64,000 nt of DNA from Rutidosis leptorrhynchoides (GCF_046630445.1 NC_092341.1:290354501-290418500), one strand, 5' to 3'. Counted from the stretch's first letter, positions 1-12,499 are shown. Made by a program: numbers and translations. Notes: generated from the sequence alone by a model not told the origin.

Positions 1-22
1 TTCAAGTCACTCAGATTCCAAA

Positions 23-217
23 ATGGAATCCCATTCAAGCTCCGAAAGCAGTGTGACTGGAATAGATCAACCAATCAGTCATCACCTATTCTGGATGAAT
101 TGGGGATGGGTTCGTAGCCTCCTCAATCATTGGAGACAAGAAGAAGGTGATCCCTTCCATCCACCACATTTCCCTCTTGACGAAGAACCTGAAGCACTTA
201 CCGGCGAACCTGTCTGA
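23..217 (+). pseudogene. Remnant of upstream ORF or gag-like reading frame in element 1
   Basis: A 64-codon open frame, rich in Ser, His and Glu at its start and open upstream to the window edge, so the ATG may not be the true start. It occupies the part of element 1 corresponding to the small upstream ORF of element A (12074-12499), which is also Ser/Asp/Glu-rich at its N-terminus. No domain is recognised. It could be decayed gag instead. It is treated as a fragment because nothing downstream continues the frame. Confidence 0.35.
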
Positions 218-289
218 AACACCATTTTCTCGCTCATTTTCAGAGTATCTCGTCACGATTACATATTACATCAAATTTTAGATTTTATT

Positions 290-418
290 TATCCGCTCGT
301 CCGAACCGACAATAACCCCGGTGTAATAGAAGAAGTCAACGAGCTTCGCGCTCGGGTAGTGGCTTTGGAGAATATGGTGCAGAGATTACAAACACCAGCA
401 GCAGCATCAGCAGCATAA
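290..418 (+). pseudogene. Coiled-coil-like gag fragment, element 1
   Basis: An open stretch without its own ATG, ending in TAA at 416-418. It contains a charged heptad-like segment (EEVNELRARVVALENMVQRL) followed by an Ala-rich tail. Such short coiled-coil segments are common near the N-terminus of plant Ty3/gypsy gag proteins. That is family knowledge from recall; the frame itself is visible. The rest of gag is missing. Confidence 0.3.
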
Positions 419-1399
419 CCAGTACCACCATCATCAACGCCAACAGTACCATTACCACCTCCAACCACAACCGCGTCGTAAACCTCAACTTCACAATCTG
501 TCCCACGAGCATCAACGTCATACGCACCATAGATACCAAGGAGTACCAACAACAATAACTGATGAAGTATTAATTCATAACATCATTGGATAAACATTCC
601 GCGGCGATTATGTAATCCCTAAAGTCTTAGAGATTATCTAATCTAGCCCTAACCATAAATCAGTTAAGCGAACCAAAATGATAGAAGGAAGAGTAGAAAC
701 CCTGACAAAAATGGTGTGTGATTAACAAGCTAAACTTGCTTTACCAACAGCATCAACAGTACCGTCAGCGTTACCAGCATCGTCAGTACAGTCAACATCC
801 GAATCAACAACACAGATAACATCACAAACTCCGTCAGTTCAAGAATCACTGTGGTCATCATTACGAATCAATAACGTGTATATTGTATCAACGAGTTATG
901 AAGAATTAACTCATTCCCTCTGAAGAAATTATATGTATATTATATATATATATATATTGAAATAAATCTTTCCGTGCTAAGCTATTGTGTGTGAATCTTA
1001 ACTACTCGGTTAATTCATATTACAAATATGCAATAATGTACGTCCTCCGGCCGCAACTTAACCAGCGTTAACTACAATCTCTATCGCAATTCAACAAATT
1101 CCAATTCATAATAAATCAAGTATATATTTGATTTTACACTTTCATCATCGGTGTACCCGAAACTTTTCAGATAACATCATTCATACTTTGCGAAATTCAC
1201 AAGAATTCCACGAACCGAACATCATACATCAACAAATAACGAAGTATTGATTCATAATTTCAATGTCATTAAAGAAATACTGCGTAAAAGTTATGTACTT
1301 TTTAAGGCCTTTAGGGATTATTCAATTCTAGTTTCAACCGTAAATCAAATGAGTTTAATTTAACATTAACTCATTAAATCTATGTTACATCTGAAGAAA

Positions 1400-1404
<5 letters not shown>

Positions 1405-1447
<43 letters not shown>
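1405..1447. repeat. TA microsatellite
   Basis: Uninterrupted TA dinucleotide run inside element 1. Confidence 0.9.
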
Positions 1448-1450
<3 letters not shown>

Positions 1451-1504
1451 CATAAAGACTGTAATAAAATTCTTTTGTACAAAATATTAATTGTGAAATT
1501 TTTT

Positions 1505-1520
1505 TTAACGGGTAGGTAAT
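1505..1520 (+). promoter_or_regulatory. Internal copy of the plus-strand primer motif, element 1
   Basis: TTAACGGGTAGGTAAT, identical over 16 bases to the motif directly before this element's 3' LTR (4555-4570). Element A has the same arrangement with its own variant (…GGTACT). A role as a second polypurine-type primer is inference. Confidence 0.45.
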
Positions 1521-2864
1521 ACCCGAGAGATATATAAATTCACAATTAATATGTTACATTCTTCGAATCTGATTCAGCAAATCATCCATTATACTCCCTA
1601 CTTTCACAACAATATACATTCTTTTATAGAAATCAAAACAACCATACTCATTCAAAATTTAATTACATATTCTGATTTTGAAATCTCAAAATTCAACTTG
1701 AGATATGACCAAAATCATCACTCTTAGATCCTTACATCTTTCACAAGCTATATTTTGACTTCAAAACTGTGTTAGAACATCAAATGTATGTTAACGATTA
1801 CAATCTGTGTTCAAAACCTTCGAAAATTTCTGAAGACACTTCGAATGATGAGCAATCTAGATAATGATCCAACCACATGTTACCCACAGTTATGTACCCG
1901 AAAAACTCTTGAAACCAAAGTAAAAGTTTAAACAACGTATCCGCGTCAGATTCTTTGGCATTTATTAGCAAAAATAACTTTGCGACTCCTATTCAAAGTA
2001 GCCAGTTTTGTCACAGCTCCAGTAAGTCAACTTCGACTTTTCAGTCAGACTAACCTTATTATAACCTTGATATATACACCATCGTTACCAGGGAACCTTT
2101 TACATTCCACCACATTATTAGCAGATGTACCAACAACTTCATTACCCTTTGACTTTAGCCTCTCCAAAAAGTCATTATAATTATTCATTGAAACCCCATC
2201 ATTTACTCATTCGCATCTTGTAATGAGAATTTCCATACGAATCATTGGGAATTAGCAATCAGTATTTTGAAATCTCGCAGCATGTCTACGCCAACAGTTA
2301 TATGTGTATATATAACGTCTATCTTCTGGACTTAATTGGAATGTGAAGTTTCTGAAAAACACTCCGAACTACGAAATGGTTCTCCGAAAAAAAAATGCTG
2401 ATGAAGCAGCAAAAACTATAAATGACTTTAAACGGTAAAAGCTGGATGATAATGATGAAGTATGCTGGCAAAGCACAGAAAAAGAGAAGTTTTGGAACTG
2501 GAAAACGGATTGAGCAAAGTAGGAAGGAGGCTGTGGACAAATTACAAAGACTGAACCTGACTTCAAAGGATCCAAATGATTCAGTACCTGCTGAAGTCAT
2601 TAACGAATACCTTGCTCCTGACTCTAAACCCCTGCGGACAATATTCTTCATCATCCTCTGATATTAGAAATTCCAAAATATCATCATATCTTTCATTATA
2701 AATATCCTCCATATTTCTGAAGATATTTTCTTAATTTTTCTTATTTGAAATCATTTACCTCTTCGAAAATCTGTATTACATCATAAAAGAAATTATTTTA
2801 GTTTCTAAATTCTGAAACATTCAAGTTTAAAATAGGAATATTTTGAAGTAGTGTTGGGAACTGA
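1521..2864. other. Anonymous internal region of element 1
   Basis: AT-rich sequence without recognisable coding content. Short open frames at 2319-2654 (-) and 2422-2661 (+) overlap each other and match nothing I recognise, so I do not call them genes. Confidence 0.6.
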
Positions 2865-2927
2865 AGCATGAATTAGTATAATATAATGACACTTGATCAA
2901 TGTGATTATATTACAGTAAGTCATGCT
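2865..2927 (+). other. Conserved hairpin in element 1 leader-like block
   Basis: Two 23-nt arms pair at about 20 positions around a 17-nt loop. The outer stem is AGCATGA with TCATGCT; the inner stem is ATAATATAAT-like with ATTATATTA. The same structure, with different but still pairing outer bases, occurs at 7446-7508 and 21999-22051. Confidence 0.65.
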
Positions 2928-3589
2928 GAGTTTCTAAATAGAACGTGATGATTCACATATTATAACATCATCATGTGCCATGTTATACGACTCTTGTATT
3001 CTATTTAACCTCTAAAATATCAAGAAAATATTTCTTGATGATTCGGCCTTTTCCAAGGTATTCTAGTAATTTGACAAGTCAAGATCGTGCCATCACAATT
3101 TCCTTCCTAGAACATTAACAATGTTCATTCCGAAATTCATATCTGTGAATTCTGGACCATTACAAGCGGTGCTTAATCGCAAGAAGAAGAAACAAAAGGA
3201 CAAAACTCTGAAATAGAAATTGGGGTATAAATTGCAGCAAATAAAAGAGAGCATTAACTGTGAATGATAATGATTATAGAAGACAGAAGCAGAGACTTTG
3301 AAATATAAGGGAACATATAAAGCCCAACGACAAACCAGAAATTATAAACCATATATATCGATGCATATAGCAATATAAAGACACGGGAGAACTAGAAACA
3401 CTATAAACCCAAGAGTATAGTAGAAGTAAATAGATTCTTCCAGCGGTAGATAAAAAAGAAGAATGACCGATATGAACGTTAGAAGTATATCGAGAATTAG
3501 AACTGGATGGAGCATATTGATGAATACTTTAAAATAAGAGTTGAGGGGGAAAGAATAGAAGGTGATGAAACATGACTAGGAACTTAGAA
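2928..3589. other. Anonymous internal region of element 1
   Basis: AT-rich and purine-rich sequence between the hairpin and the next possible insertion. No coding motif or repeat structure seen. Confidence 0.5.
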
Positions 3590-4150
3590 ATCAACAGATT
3601 TAACTCACACAATGGCGGAATAAGTGAATCAAACCCTCTAGTGAATAGGTTAAGTTTTTTTTGATTAATTTAGTCAAACCATAACTAAATCAAGTGTAAT
3701 TAGATCAACACCTAGAGCTATTATTCACCACCTGGATGATTTGGAATGAGAGAGAATCGGAGGAGCTCACTAGATCTGAGTGTGTGTAACAAATGAGAGG
3801 CTTAACCTAAAATGAAGAACATAAGACTTTATATACCCCTGCTGTTAACTCACCCATACGATTCATTCATCACACGTACGAGTTGACTTCATCAGCCGTA
3901 CGGGTGATCACTCACTCGTGTCTTCTCATTTAGGTTGTAATTGTGACTTAGCTGAGCATCAACCGTGCGTTTGAGCCTGTCAGCCGTACTAGTGAGGCTT
4001 CACTCATACATCTGACTAAGTCTAACATAGTCAAACATCTAAATCTCGTTCCTGCAGTTCATGTAACCACATACAAACACGGATAGAATAATAACGAGCA
4101 ATCATGGTGGCATGTAAATTGTTGTACCTGCAATGGACGTGGGTAGATGT
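3590..4150 (-). mobile_element. Possible LTR-like insertion within element 1
   Basis: Base composition changes here relative to the flanks. Read on the minus strand, the segment resembles a Ty1/copia-type LTR: a GAGCTC-containing stretch and an end near the GGCGGAATAAG region. I found no convincing matching ends or target duplication, so both the boundaries and the class are uncertain. Confidence 0.25.
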
Positions 4151-4533
4151 CTAGGGACTTGCATAAAATGCATCAACAGAAGGTGTGAGTTGTAAGGAAA
4201 CGAAGGAGGTGAATTTATAAGAAAATCTCCGACAGAACAATTAAAATGGACGATCGCATTTAAAGTGGATCCTAATTCCCTTGATTACCGGAGAGTCAAA
4301 TCTTATTAAGAAGATTTTCTTCAAATCCCTTGAAATCTGGGAATCAATCATATCTACGTCAAATGATAAGATGAATCTACACTTACTCATTTCACTCTTC
4401 TATGTTAGCTTCATTCGTACTCTTCATATAAATGGATTGTTTATCCAAATTATTCGCTGATGATAAAACTCTGATTTTCAGCCCATATGCATCATGAAAA
4501 ACATACTTATTATCATTCACGACCTTTCCACTC

Positions 4534-4570
4534 AAATTTCGGGACGAAATTTCTTTAACGGGTAGGTAAT
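4534..4570 (+). promoter_or_regulatory. Palindrome plus primer motif before the 3' LTR, element 1
   Basis: Perfect inverted repeat AAATTTCGGGACGAAATTT (4534-4552) followed by TTAACGGGTAGGTAAT (4555-4570) abutting the LTR. The position is that of the polypurine tract that primes plus-strand DNA. The same pair precedes the 3' LTRs of A, B and C. Confidence 0.75.
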
Positions 4571-5323
4571 GTGAGAACCCGGAAATTTCCAACCAAATTT
4601 AAACTTTAATCTTTATATGTTTCCGACACGATAAGCAATATTTGTTAAGTTAAATTTCAAGAATTTTAAACTATGTTCATACATTCATTCAACCTCGACC
4701 AAGTTCCAACGATTCACGAACCATTAAACGAATATGATTATATATGTATATGTGTATATATATTATAACTTGAAACGTAAACAAAATATTAGATTAAATA
4801 CTTTATATGATTATATATGTTTCAAAATGTTTATCAATGGAATTAGAAGATAAGATCAAATGATTGAATTATCAGATATATTGAATTATGATTACAAGTC
4901 TCTGTTGAAAGGCCCACGTTGATTTGAGAAATCTTTCCATTTTAACAATATTCGGAAAATGGTAAAGTGATTTATAAATAAGAACAAATTGTCAATCATT
5001 GAGAATTAGACAAAGGATAGTAGAAGATTGAATCTCATAAAGACTCGATTGATCTATTTAGTTTCAAACGTACAAAAACGTTTTCAGTTTAAAAAGAACT
5101 TTATTATTAAAACGTATATAACTTTTATAAATATCTAGAACCACTTTTGACAACTCATTACTTAACTAGTATGATAAAGATAACGATATTTATATTTTAT
5201 TTTATTAAATATATATAACGATTTAAATTAATATTATATATATTTATACGCGTATTATACGTACATAGTTTTATACTTTTACTATACTTAAACTTTACCT
5301 TTACTTTATTTTTACTTTACTTT

Positions 5324-5453
5324 AACTTTAATAATTCACTTTAATAATTCATAAATTCACTTTAATAATTCATACTTTAATAATTCACTTTAATAATTCA
5401 TACTTTAATAATTCACTTTAATAATTCATACTTTAATAATTCACTTTAATAAT
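5324..5453. repeat. Minisatellite in LTR
   Basis: Tandem units of about 28 bp built from ACTTTAATAATTC and ACTTTAATAATTCAT half-units, 3-4 copies, located just before the TATA box of this LTR. Confidence 0.85.
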
Positions 5454-5465
5454 TTAAAAATCTAT

Positions 5466-5473
5466 TATAAATA
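5466..5473 (+). promoter_or_regulatory. TATA box of element 1 LTR
   Basis: TATAAATA in an AT-rich LTR, about 900 bp from the LTR start, followed by a leader-like sequence. The same octamer is found in element A's LTRs. Confidence 0.6.
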
Positions 5474-6677
5474 GAATTCAATAGGTTTCATTATTTCATA
5501 GAAACTTGAAAATATTTTTCTCTAAACTCTCTCAATCGATTTACATATATATATTTACTCCGTATTATTTCAAGATATTATTAGTATACATAAAATATTA
5601 CGACGGAGTGCTGTCCGAGTGGTTTCGAAATTGTTTTTCGAGTAGGATAGGATTAAGGAAATTATGGGTTATAGCTATGGAGGTGATTGAGTATGGTTCA
5701 TGGGTATGCTCGTGAGGTCAATATAGTGTTCATCATTTCCGTTGCGTCTACGTACCTTTCCTGCAATATTGAATCTCAATATTGATACGTTCGTGAATCC
5801 GAGGCCAACCTTGCACTTGTTCAATGACGTTATATGTATTTTTACTACGAAATACAGTATGGTGAGTTTCATTTGCCTTTTTACCCTTTATATTTTTGGG
5901 ACTGAGAATACATGCGCTTTTATAAATGTTTGACGAAATAGACACAAGTAATTGAAACTACATTCTATGGTTGAATTATCGAAATCGAATATGCCCCTTT
6001 TTATTAAAGTCTGGTAATCTAAGAATTAGGGAACAGACACCCTAATTGACGCGAATCCTAAAGATAGATCTATTGGGCCTAACAAACCCCATTCAAAGTA
6101 CTGGATGCTTTAGTACTTCGAAATTTATATCATGTCCGAAGGAGGATCCCGGAATGATAGGGGATATTCTTATATGTATCTAGTTAATGTCGGTTACCAG
6201 GTGTTCACCATATGAATGATTATTTTTGTCTCTATGCATGGGACGTATATTTATGAGAACTGGAAATGAAATTCTTGTGGTCTATTAAAATGATGGAAAT
6301 AAATGATTATGATAAACTAATGAACTCACCAACCTTTTGGTTGACACTTTAAAGTATGTTTATTCTCAGGTGTTAAAGAAATCTTCCGCTGTGCATTTGC
6401 TCATTTTAAAGATATTACTTGGAGTCTTTCATAGCATATTTCGAAGAACGTTGCATTCGAGTCATTGAGTTCATCAAAGATTATTATTAAATCAATTTAT
6501 AGTTGGATAGTGGATATTATGAAATGGTATGCATGCCTGTCAATTTTCGATGTAAAGAAAGTTTGTCTTTTAAAAACGAATGCAATGTTTGTAAAATGTA
6601 TCATATAGAGGTCAAATACCTCACAATGTAATCAACTATTGTGAATCGTTTATAATGTATATGAACGGGTCCTTTCA

Positions 6678-8496
6678 GTACTCTTGTAATTTCGAGACGT
6701 TTCTTATCAATAATTGGAACCTCTTTGATTGTAATTTGTTCTTTTGAGCTTTTTGGTCGTTTGCGTCTTTAATTCGTCGAATCTGTCTTTTGTCTTCACC
6801 TTTTATTATTTAAACGAATATCACTTGTAAATAGAACAATTGCAACTAAAAGCTTGTCTTTCTTGAGGAATAATGCTATGAAATATATGTTCGTTTTTAG
6901 CATTATCAGTTAACCATTGCATTCTGACATACATTTGCTATAGATAGCATTTACTTGACTACTTGTGCATTATACTTGAATCATTCTTAGGCAAACTTCT
7001 TAATGGTACCAAGTTTTCATCATACGAATCTGTATTCTGCAACTTTCTGGTAACACACGTAAATTCATGATTTATACGCGTACGGATGACCATGACTTTG
7101 TTAGTCACTCTAGTTCAGGAACTCTGACTCCTTGGTTGTTATTCACCCAGTCTCATCTTACTATCCATAGGTGTTGTAAAGTTACCATCACTACTTATCA
7201 CTACGGTTGCGTACTATTCGTTATCATGATTCGTTACACTTCTCGTACCGGAATACATTATTGTTTGACTTGAACCGCTTTGACGTGAACAATCATTTAT
7301 ACACTTCCCTCGGGGAACGCTTCTTTAGAGTTGCACTAATTCTTTCGATTCAATACGAGTCACGTTATAGACGTCGTTACACTTTGTTCATTTTAAATTT
7401 TCACAATTACACGAACTTGAATCTATGGAGTGATGTGGGAATGGAGGTATGAGTTAGCATAATATAATGACACTCGATCAACGTGGTTATATTACGGTAA
7501 GTCATACCAAAGTTCTAATGACTCGTGATGGTGATTGGACTCGATCAACCTAATCACCACCATGTGCCATGTACATGACTTCATTTTTCTTGTTTGAACA
7601 TCCGAAAACTCCGAGAATACTGATAACAACCATACCCGGTACACATCGTCGATTACTTTCGAACCATATTTATGCTTCCAAATGAATGGCAAATTCTTTC
7701 AACATCAGACGTATGTTACACGTGTATACTGTCTCGTTTTCGCACAGTTTTATCGGCGAACTTCAAAATGTTGGTATGCTCACATCGAGGTGGAAACTTC
7801 TCTCGCATTACACTCGTACTTCCGTTTAAGGAAATCTTTTATCTAAATTCCCAATGGAGAGAGAGACTTTTCACATTATACTAGTATTCGCCACGAGGGG
7901 GAATATTCCTAACGAACGTTTTCGAAAATCGATAAATCTTCCACGGCGCGAAATTCTTGAGAAACAGAAACTTGTTCCAAAAAAAAAAAAACGTTTGCAG
8001 GTCCTAACAAGCTTGTTCAAATGTATCTTAAAAGAACTGTACCTCGTTTCGGATAGAGATCCTCGTTCACTTCTACATTTCGGGGTGCTTTACAAAAAGC
8101 CTCGGGACCACGTTTAGACATGAGTGCCGCACATCAACCACAACCCGACAGACCGAGCAAACATACGATTCAAACCTTGAAAACCGTAATACGAATTTGT
8201 GTTATCAACTTCAAATTTACTTGAGAAAAGTATTTGCCTTTAGTCGAATTCTATTACTACAATGATTTTCATTCGTGTATTAACGCCGCACCTTCTCGAA
8301 ACTTATATGACCGCAATTATCGTTCTACAATTTGTGGGCTGACGTAGGCAATAACCAAACCACCGGAATCGAACTCATTCATGAAACAATCGAAATTTTT
8401 TTTCAATTCCAAGAAAGGCTCAAGACGGCCCGTAGTCGCCAAAAGAGCTACACCGATGTTAGACGTAAAAATTTCAAATTCCATGTGGGTAACCGC
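6678..8496 (+). mobile_element. Element C, left fragment: leader and decayed integrase
   Basis: Old Ty3/gypsy sequence cut off on the left by element 1 and interrupted on the right by element B. The left part resembles the leader of element B (shared 'acttgactacttgtgcat' phrase near 6951) and contains the conserved hairpin at 7446-7508. From about 7855 the sequence jumps to decayed integrase: an SDRDPR-like segment near 8048, a degraded His-Pro-Gln-Thr-Asp region, then a recognisable integrase C-terminal part ([10 protein letters not shown]) to 8496. Gag, protease and reverse transcriptase are missing. The reading frame resumes at 28212 with the same integrase C-terminal region. Confidence 0.7.
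7446..7508 (+). other. Conserved hairpin in element C leader
   Basis: 23-nt arms with outer stem GGTATGA paired with TCATACC and inner ATAATATAA paired with TTATATTAC, loop of 17 nt. The outer bases differ from those in elements 1 and B, but pairing is kept. Confidence 0.65.
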
Positions 8497-9198
8497 TGTA
8501 ACATCCCGCGTTTTTCCGTTAAATTATTTTAACACCGTCTTTTTTTTTAATAACATCCCTCGTCACCTATACTCGTGCACTTTGTTAACTAGTGTTCATG
8601 ATAATCCCGTTACTCGATTATAACATCTCTCGTTAACTTGCGTTTTAAAAATATTCGTTTGGTTATTTCCCGCACCCGACAACAAACTTGAGGGACTAAT
8701 CTCGCCACTCGGGTAAACTTGGCTAACTAGTAACTTCTCACCACCACACACTTCATTTCACCATCTTCTTCCTCTTTTTCTTTCTTCCTTTTCTCTCAAG
8801 AACACAAACACAAAATTCATCATCTAATTTTGATCTTGGAAGCTCACAACAAATCCGACTACATATTCTTAATCCTCACGTCATCCTCTACGATTTGGTA
8901 CTAACTACACCGATTTTGGGTAACATTTCTAAAACTTTAGATTTCTCAAATTCATGTTTTTGACTTGATATGTTGTTAGTTAGTGTCTATGGCTCGTGTA
9001 TAACATGAATATATGATTTGTATGCTCGATCTTGATGTTTTGGTGTAACTAGCTTGAAAATGAAAAGTGTATGCTTAATCTTTGATTTTGGATGATGAAA
9101 TGTGTTTAGATGTTAATGTTTGTGTGTTCAAAGTGTTAGTTACTTCAATAGCTTCGTTTTGGTGTGTTGATTGACATGAAAACCTTACATTAACATGA
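8497..9198 (+). repeat. 5' LTR of element B, left part
   Basis: Starts TGTAACATCCC and is nearly identical to 25783-26484. Broken by the insertion of element A at CATGA (9194-9198). A TATA box is not obvious. Confidence 0.9.
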
Positions 9199-9821
9199 TG
9201 TAATGACCCGCACTTTTTCGATCGTTCTATACTTATAAGATTAATATTTATATAAATTAAACCTTACCAACATGATAAGCAATCCAAATTGTTAAGATTT
9301 ATGTTTTTGAAAAGAGTTTTACACAACGTTTGACCGTCTAGTTTGACCGATGATATCACGAACTATACAATATATGATAATTATACATACATATTTAACA
9401 TGATCTAAGGATGTTTTAATATCTCATTTTGTATTAATAACAAAAAGTCATAAGTATATTTTGAAACTACTAACTTAAGTTTTCAAAACAATAACCATAC
9501 GTAACGTTATTTGACATAAATACTGATGATTTATAATGTTTATACATATATCGTATAAGTAATGTATTTAATCATTTTTAAAGGGCTTTTATACATAAAA
9601 CAATATAAGTATATTTACAAAAGATAGTTATATTTGAATTCTCGTTCCGTTTCCTCAATAATCCTATACGTATATCTAGGGTACTATACACAGCTTCTAG
9701 AAGTATTTACTATTGGTATATACCAATAGAAATCTTCAATTATTGGAATAATATGTCATTCATGACATAATAAATTTTAACTTATCTTAGATATTTTCAC
9801 TAAAAACCAAATTTTCAAGCC

Positions 9822-9829
9822 TATAAATA
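9822..9829 (+). promoter_or_regulatory. TATA box, element A 5' LTR
   Basis: TATAAATA, 623 bp into the LTR, followed within about 30 bp by a CA-rich stretch suited to transcription start. The copy in the 3' LTR is at 17966-17973. Confidence 0.65.
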
Positions 9830-10716
9830 AGCACCATTTCTAACTCATTTTTACACATTCATTTTCCAAATTTTACTTCCAATTTTCACACACACTTGCA
9901 AGAACTCTCTCAACTTTTATTTTACTACTTCTTTCTAGCAACTTTACATTTTAAACTTGAGGTAAAAACTCTACTTCAACTCTTTTTCAATTCATATATT
10001 TATAGCTATATATATAAGAGTTTATAAACTAGAACATAGTTTGAATGATTTCAAACTTGTTCGCAAACTAAATAGATCCTTCTAACTTAACTTTTAAAAT
10101 ACTTCAAGACCTGTAATATAACTTAAAAATATGCTAATTTAACAAGGTATAACTTGGTTTTTCAAAGAACACCTTAAAAACTGTTTTTATGACGTCGGAG
10201 TGCAACCGGGGGCTGTTTTGGGTTGGATAATTAAAAACCATCTTAAACTTTGAATTGGAGGTTTATTTTCTGGAAAAATGATTTTTACTATGAATATGAT
10301 AACACATAAAAATTTCATGATTTAACTCAAAGTATAAGTATTTTTAGAAAAATAATCATTTAAGGTTGTTTACATGATGGAAAATGATTAACTTCATAAG
10401 TTTCACTAAAGTTTGACCTATGACCTGTGATTTCGAATACAAACTAAGGTATTTACAGTTCATAGTCTTAAAGAGGGACTCGATCCAAGGAAGTGGCAAG
10501 TTGAATCAACGAAAACGGAGTTGTAACGAAGAAACTATGACCAAAACGAGATCGGATATCTAAGACTAGTTTGGCTACGAAAATAATTGGAGAAAATTAA
10601 ATAAATCACATCTTTTTAAAATAACATGATATTTTATATATATGTACTCATAATTTAATTTTATATGGTTCAGGATCACCCGTAAACAATACGAGAAGAT
10701 TAATCATAAGATCCCA

Positions 10717-10785
10717 TGATTGTACGCAACACGTCATTTGACAACACCGGTACTTTATGTAAGCAACACGTCATTTGACAACACC
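10717..10785. repeat. Short tandem duplication in element A LTR
   Basis: Two adjacent units of about 34 bp sharing GCAACACGTCATTTGACAAC, also present in the 3' LTR (about 18866-18932), so they predate this insertion. Confidence 0.8.
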
Positions 10786-11886
10786 GGTACCGTGGGTCAA
10801 GATTAATCTCGACCAATACATATACGTTGGGGGTTTTATTTATTTCGTTGGGGGTTTATTAAACATCTAAATATGAACCATTAAAATTGAATTACTAACA
10901 ACGAACTGCTAACTACGGACTAAGGAATTATAAAAAGTATTAAAAGTATAACAAGAATATATATGTGACGTTGTTTAAAAAGAAAAGGTATTGATATATT
11001 ATATATGGATAGGTTCGTGATATCAACCGGGAGACCAAGTCAAAATATATATATATCTTCAAGACGAAAGTGAGTATATAGTCCCACTTTTAAACTCTAA
11101 ATATTTCGGGATGAGAATACATGTATTTTATGTTTTACGTTATGGACACAAGTAACTGAAAAATATATTCTACGTTGAGTTGTACCACTGGCATACTTCC
11201 CTGTAGCTTGGTAACTGTTATTTACAGCGGTATTGTAAACGCGAATCCTGTTGATAGATCTATCGGGCCTGACAACCCCAACCGGACTGGACGACCAGTA
11301 TTCAACGGTTGCACAGTACTTCGTTTCGTGACTACACTTGGTACGGTGTAGTAAGATTTCATATTAAAGGGAATATGCGACGTGATTAAATGTTAAGTAT
11401 GGTTACCAAGTGCTCAACCACTTAGAATATTTTTATGAAACTGTTTATATATGAAATCTTGTGGTCTATATATATATTGCTGCCGGCACTAAACCTATAT
11501 CTCACCAACTTTATGTTGACGTTTTAAACATGTTTATTCTCAGGTGATAATTAGAAGTTTCCGCTGCATTATGTTGAATTTGAGCAGGATCTTGCGTACG
11601 CATATTTGTGTCAAAAATAAAACTGCATACCCGAGGATTTGTGTTGTAAAATATACTAGAAATCGTGTTGTTATCATTATTTGTAAAGTTTGTAAGTCGA
11701 AGATTATCGCTAAACGATAATCATCTTTCTATCGTCTAAAGCTTGTATCAAAAATAAGATTTGTGGTTTGTAATGTAAAATATATGCAGTTTTTTTTTAA
11801 AAATGTCTCATATAGAGGTCAATACCTCGCAATGAAATCATACGTTATCTAACTCGTTCTTAGGGTTAAGGACGGGTTATGACATG

Positions 11887-11898
11887 TGGTATCAGAGC
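11887..11898 (+). promoter_or_regulatory. Primer binding site, element A
   Basis: TGGTATCAGAGC two bases after the 5' LTR; complementary to the 3' end of plant initiator tRNA-Met. Confidence 0.9.
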
Positions 11899-12073
11899 GG
11901 TGGTCTTAGCGAACCAGGTTTGCATTAGTGTGTCTAACTGATAAGTCGTTAGGATACATTAGTAAGTCTGGACTTTGACCGGGTCTGATTTCAAAAACCA
12001 TTGCTTATCACTGTTGGTTAAAATTTATATGTAAATATTATGTAGTACTAATGAGTTAGTTGTGGTGTGATAG

Positions 12074-12499
12074 ATGTCGGGCTCAAAACTTATTATCACA
12101 TTCAGCGACTCCGAATCAGAATCTTCAGATGGTGTTCCAGTCATTAACCTATCCGATGACGAAAATAATATCTTTGGGGAAGACTCACAAATTCCGGATG
12201 AACCAACTATAGAAAATCTGGAAAGTGAACCCGAGGAGGAAAGTGAACCCGAGGAAATTACGAAAGACAAGTTCGAACAAGGAAAGAAATGAAAAGCTAA
12301 TGAATTAGAAAATTCAAATCCCGAGTTTAGGGAGGATGATGTGGCACCAACTCCACTAAACACTACCACCCTTATTCCCGCTATTCCTATTCGTGCTGTC
12401 CCGGCATCTAGTTCTTCAGCCCCACCGCCAAAATATAGGCAGACAGCTAGGATAAGCGTTAGGCCATTCATTGGAACTAAACGTCCTAGAAAATAGACC
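12074..12499 (+). pseudogene. Small upstream ORF of element A, interrupted by one stop
   Basis: ATG at 12074 opens a frame of 72 codons ending in TGA at 12290-12292. The same frame then continues for 67 codons to a TAG near 12494-12496. The first part is very acidic and Ser-rich (SDSESESSDG, EPEEESEPEE); the second is Pro/Ser-rich and ends basic (GTKRPRK). The two-part composition and continuous frame suggest one protein of about 140 residues with a single nonsense mutation. It lies between PBS and gag. I do not recognise a domain; it is not obviously part of gag. The open frame on the opposite strand here (12025-12534) is its shadow. Confidence 0.55.

Larger units (their letters stand above)
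1..6677 (+). mobile_element. Element 1: gag-pol-less Ty3/gypsy derivative (LARD-like), 3' part
   Basis: Internal region plus 3' LTR of a Ty3/gypsy-type element whose 5' end lies outside the window. The 3' end is clear: the AAATTTCGGGACGAAATTT palindrome, a TTAACGGGTAGGTAAT primer motif, then an LTR starting TGTGAGAACCC. The 4.5 kb internal region shows no protease, reverse transcriptase or integrase motif in any frame, only an upstream-ORF or gag-like remnant at its left end. It therefore looks like a large non-autonomous derivative. The 5 bases after the LTR are GTACT; the matching target-site copy would lie outside the window. It appears to be inserted into older element C, because C-type leader sequence follows from 6678. 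Confidence 0.7.
4570..6677 (+). repeat. 3' LTR of element 1
   Basis: Starts TGTGAGAACCC and ends ...CTTTCA, 2108 bp. It contains a tandem AT-rich minisatellite (5324-5453), a TATA box (5466-5473), a CAACC/GGTTG hairpin (6330-6343), a CTCAGG acceptor-like site and a GAGGT/ACCTC hairpin near the end. Order and motifs match the LTRs of A and the solo LTR at 43358. Confidence 0.8.
9199..11884 (+). repeat. 5' LTR of element A
   Basis: 2686 bp, TGTAATGACCC ... TTATGACA. Contains a TATA box (9822-9829), a tandem duplication of about 34 bp (two GCAACACGTCATTTGACAAC units near 10717-10785), a CAAC/GTTG hairpin (11506-11518), an acceptor-like TTTATTCTCAGG (to 11544) and GAGGTCAATACCTC near the 3' end. 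Confidence 0.92.

Noticed and set aside
2319..2661. Overlapping open frames on both strands in element 1
   Set aside because: Neither resembles a known protein; they overlap each other and lie in decayed non-coding internal sequence.
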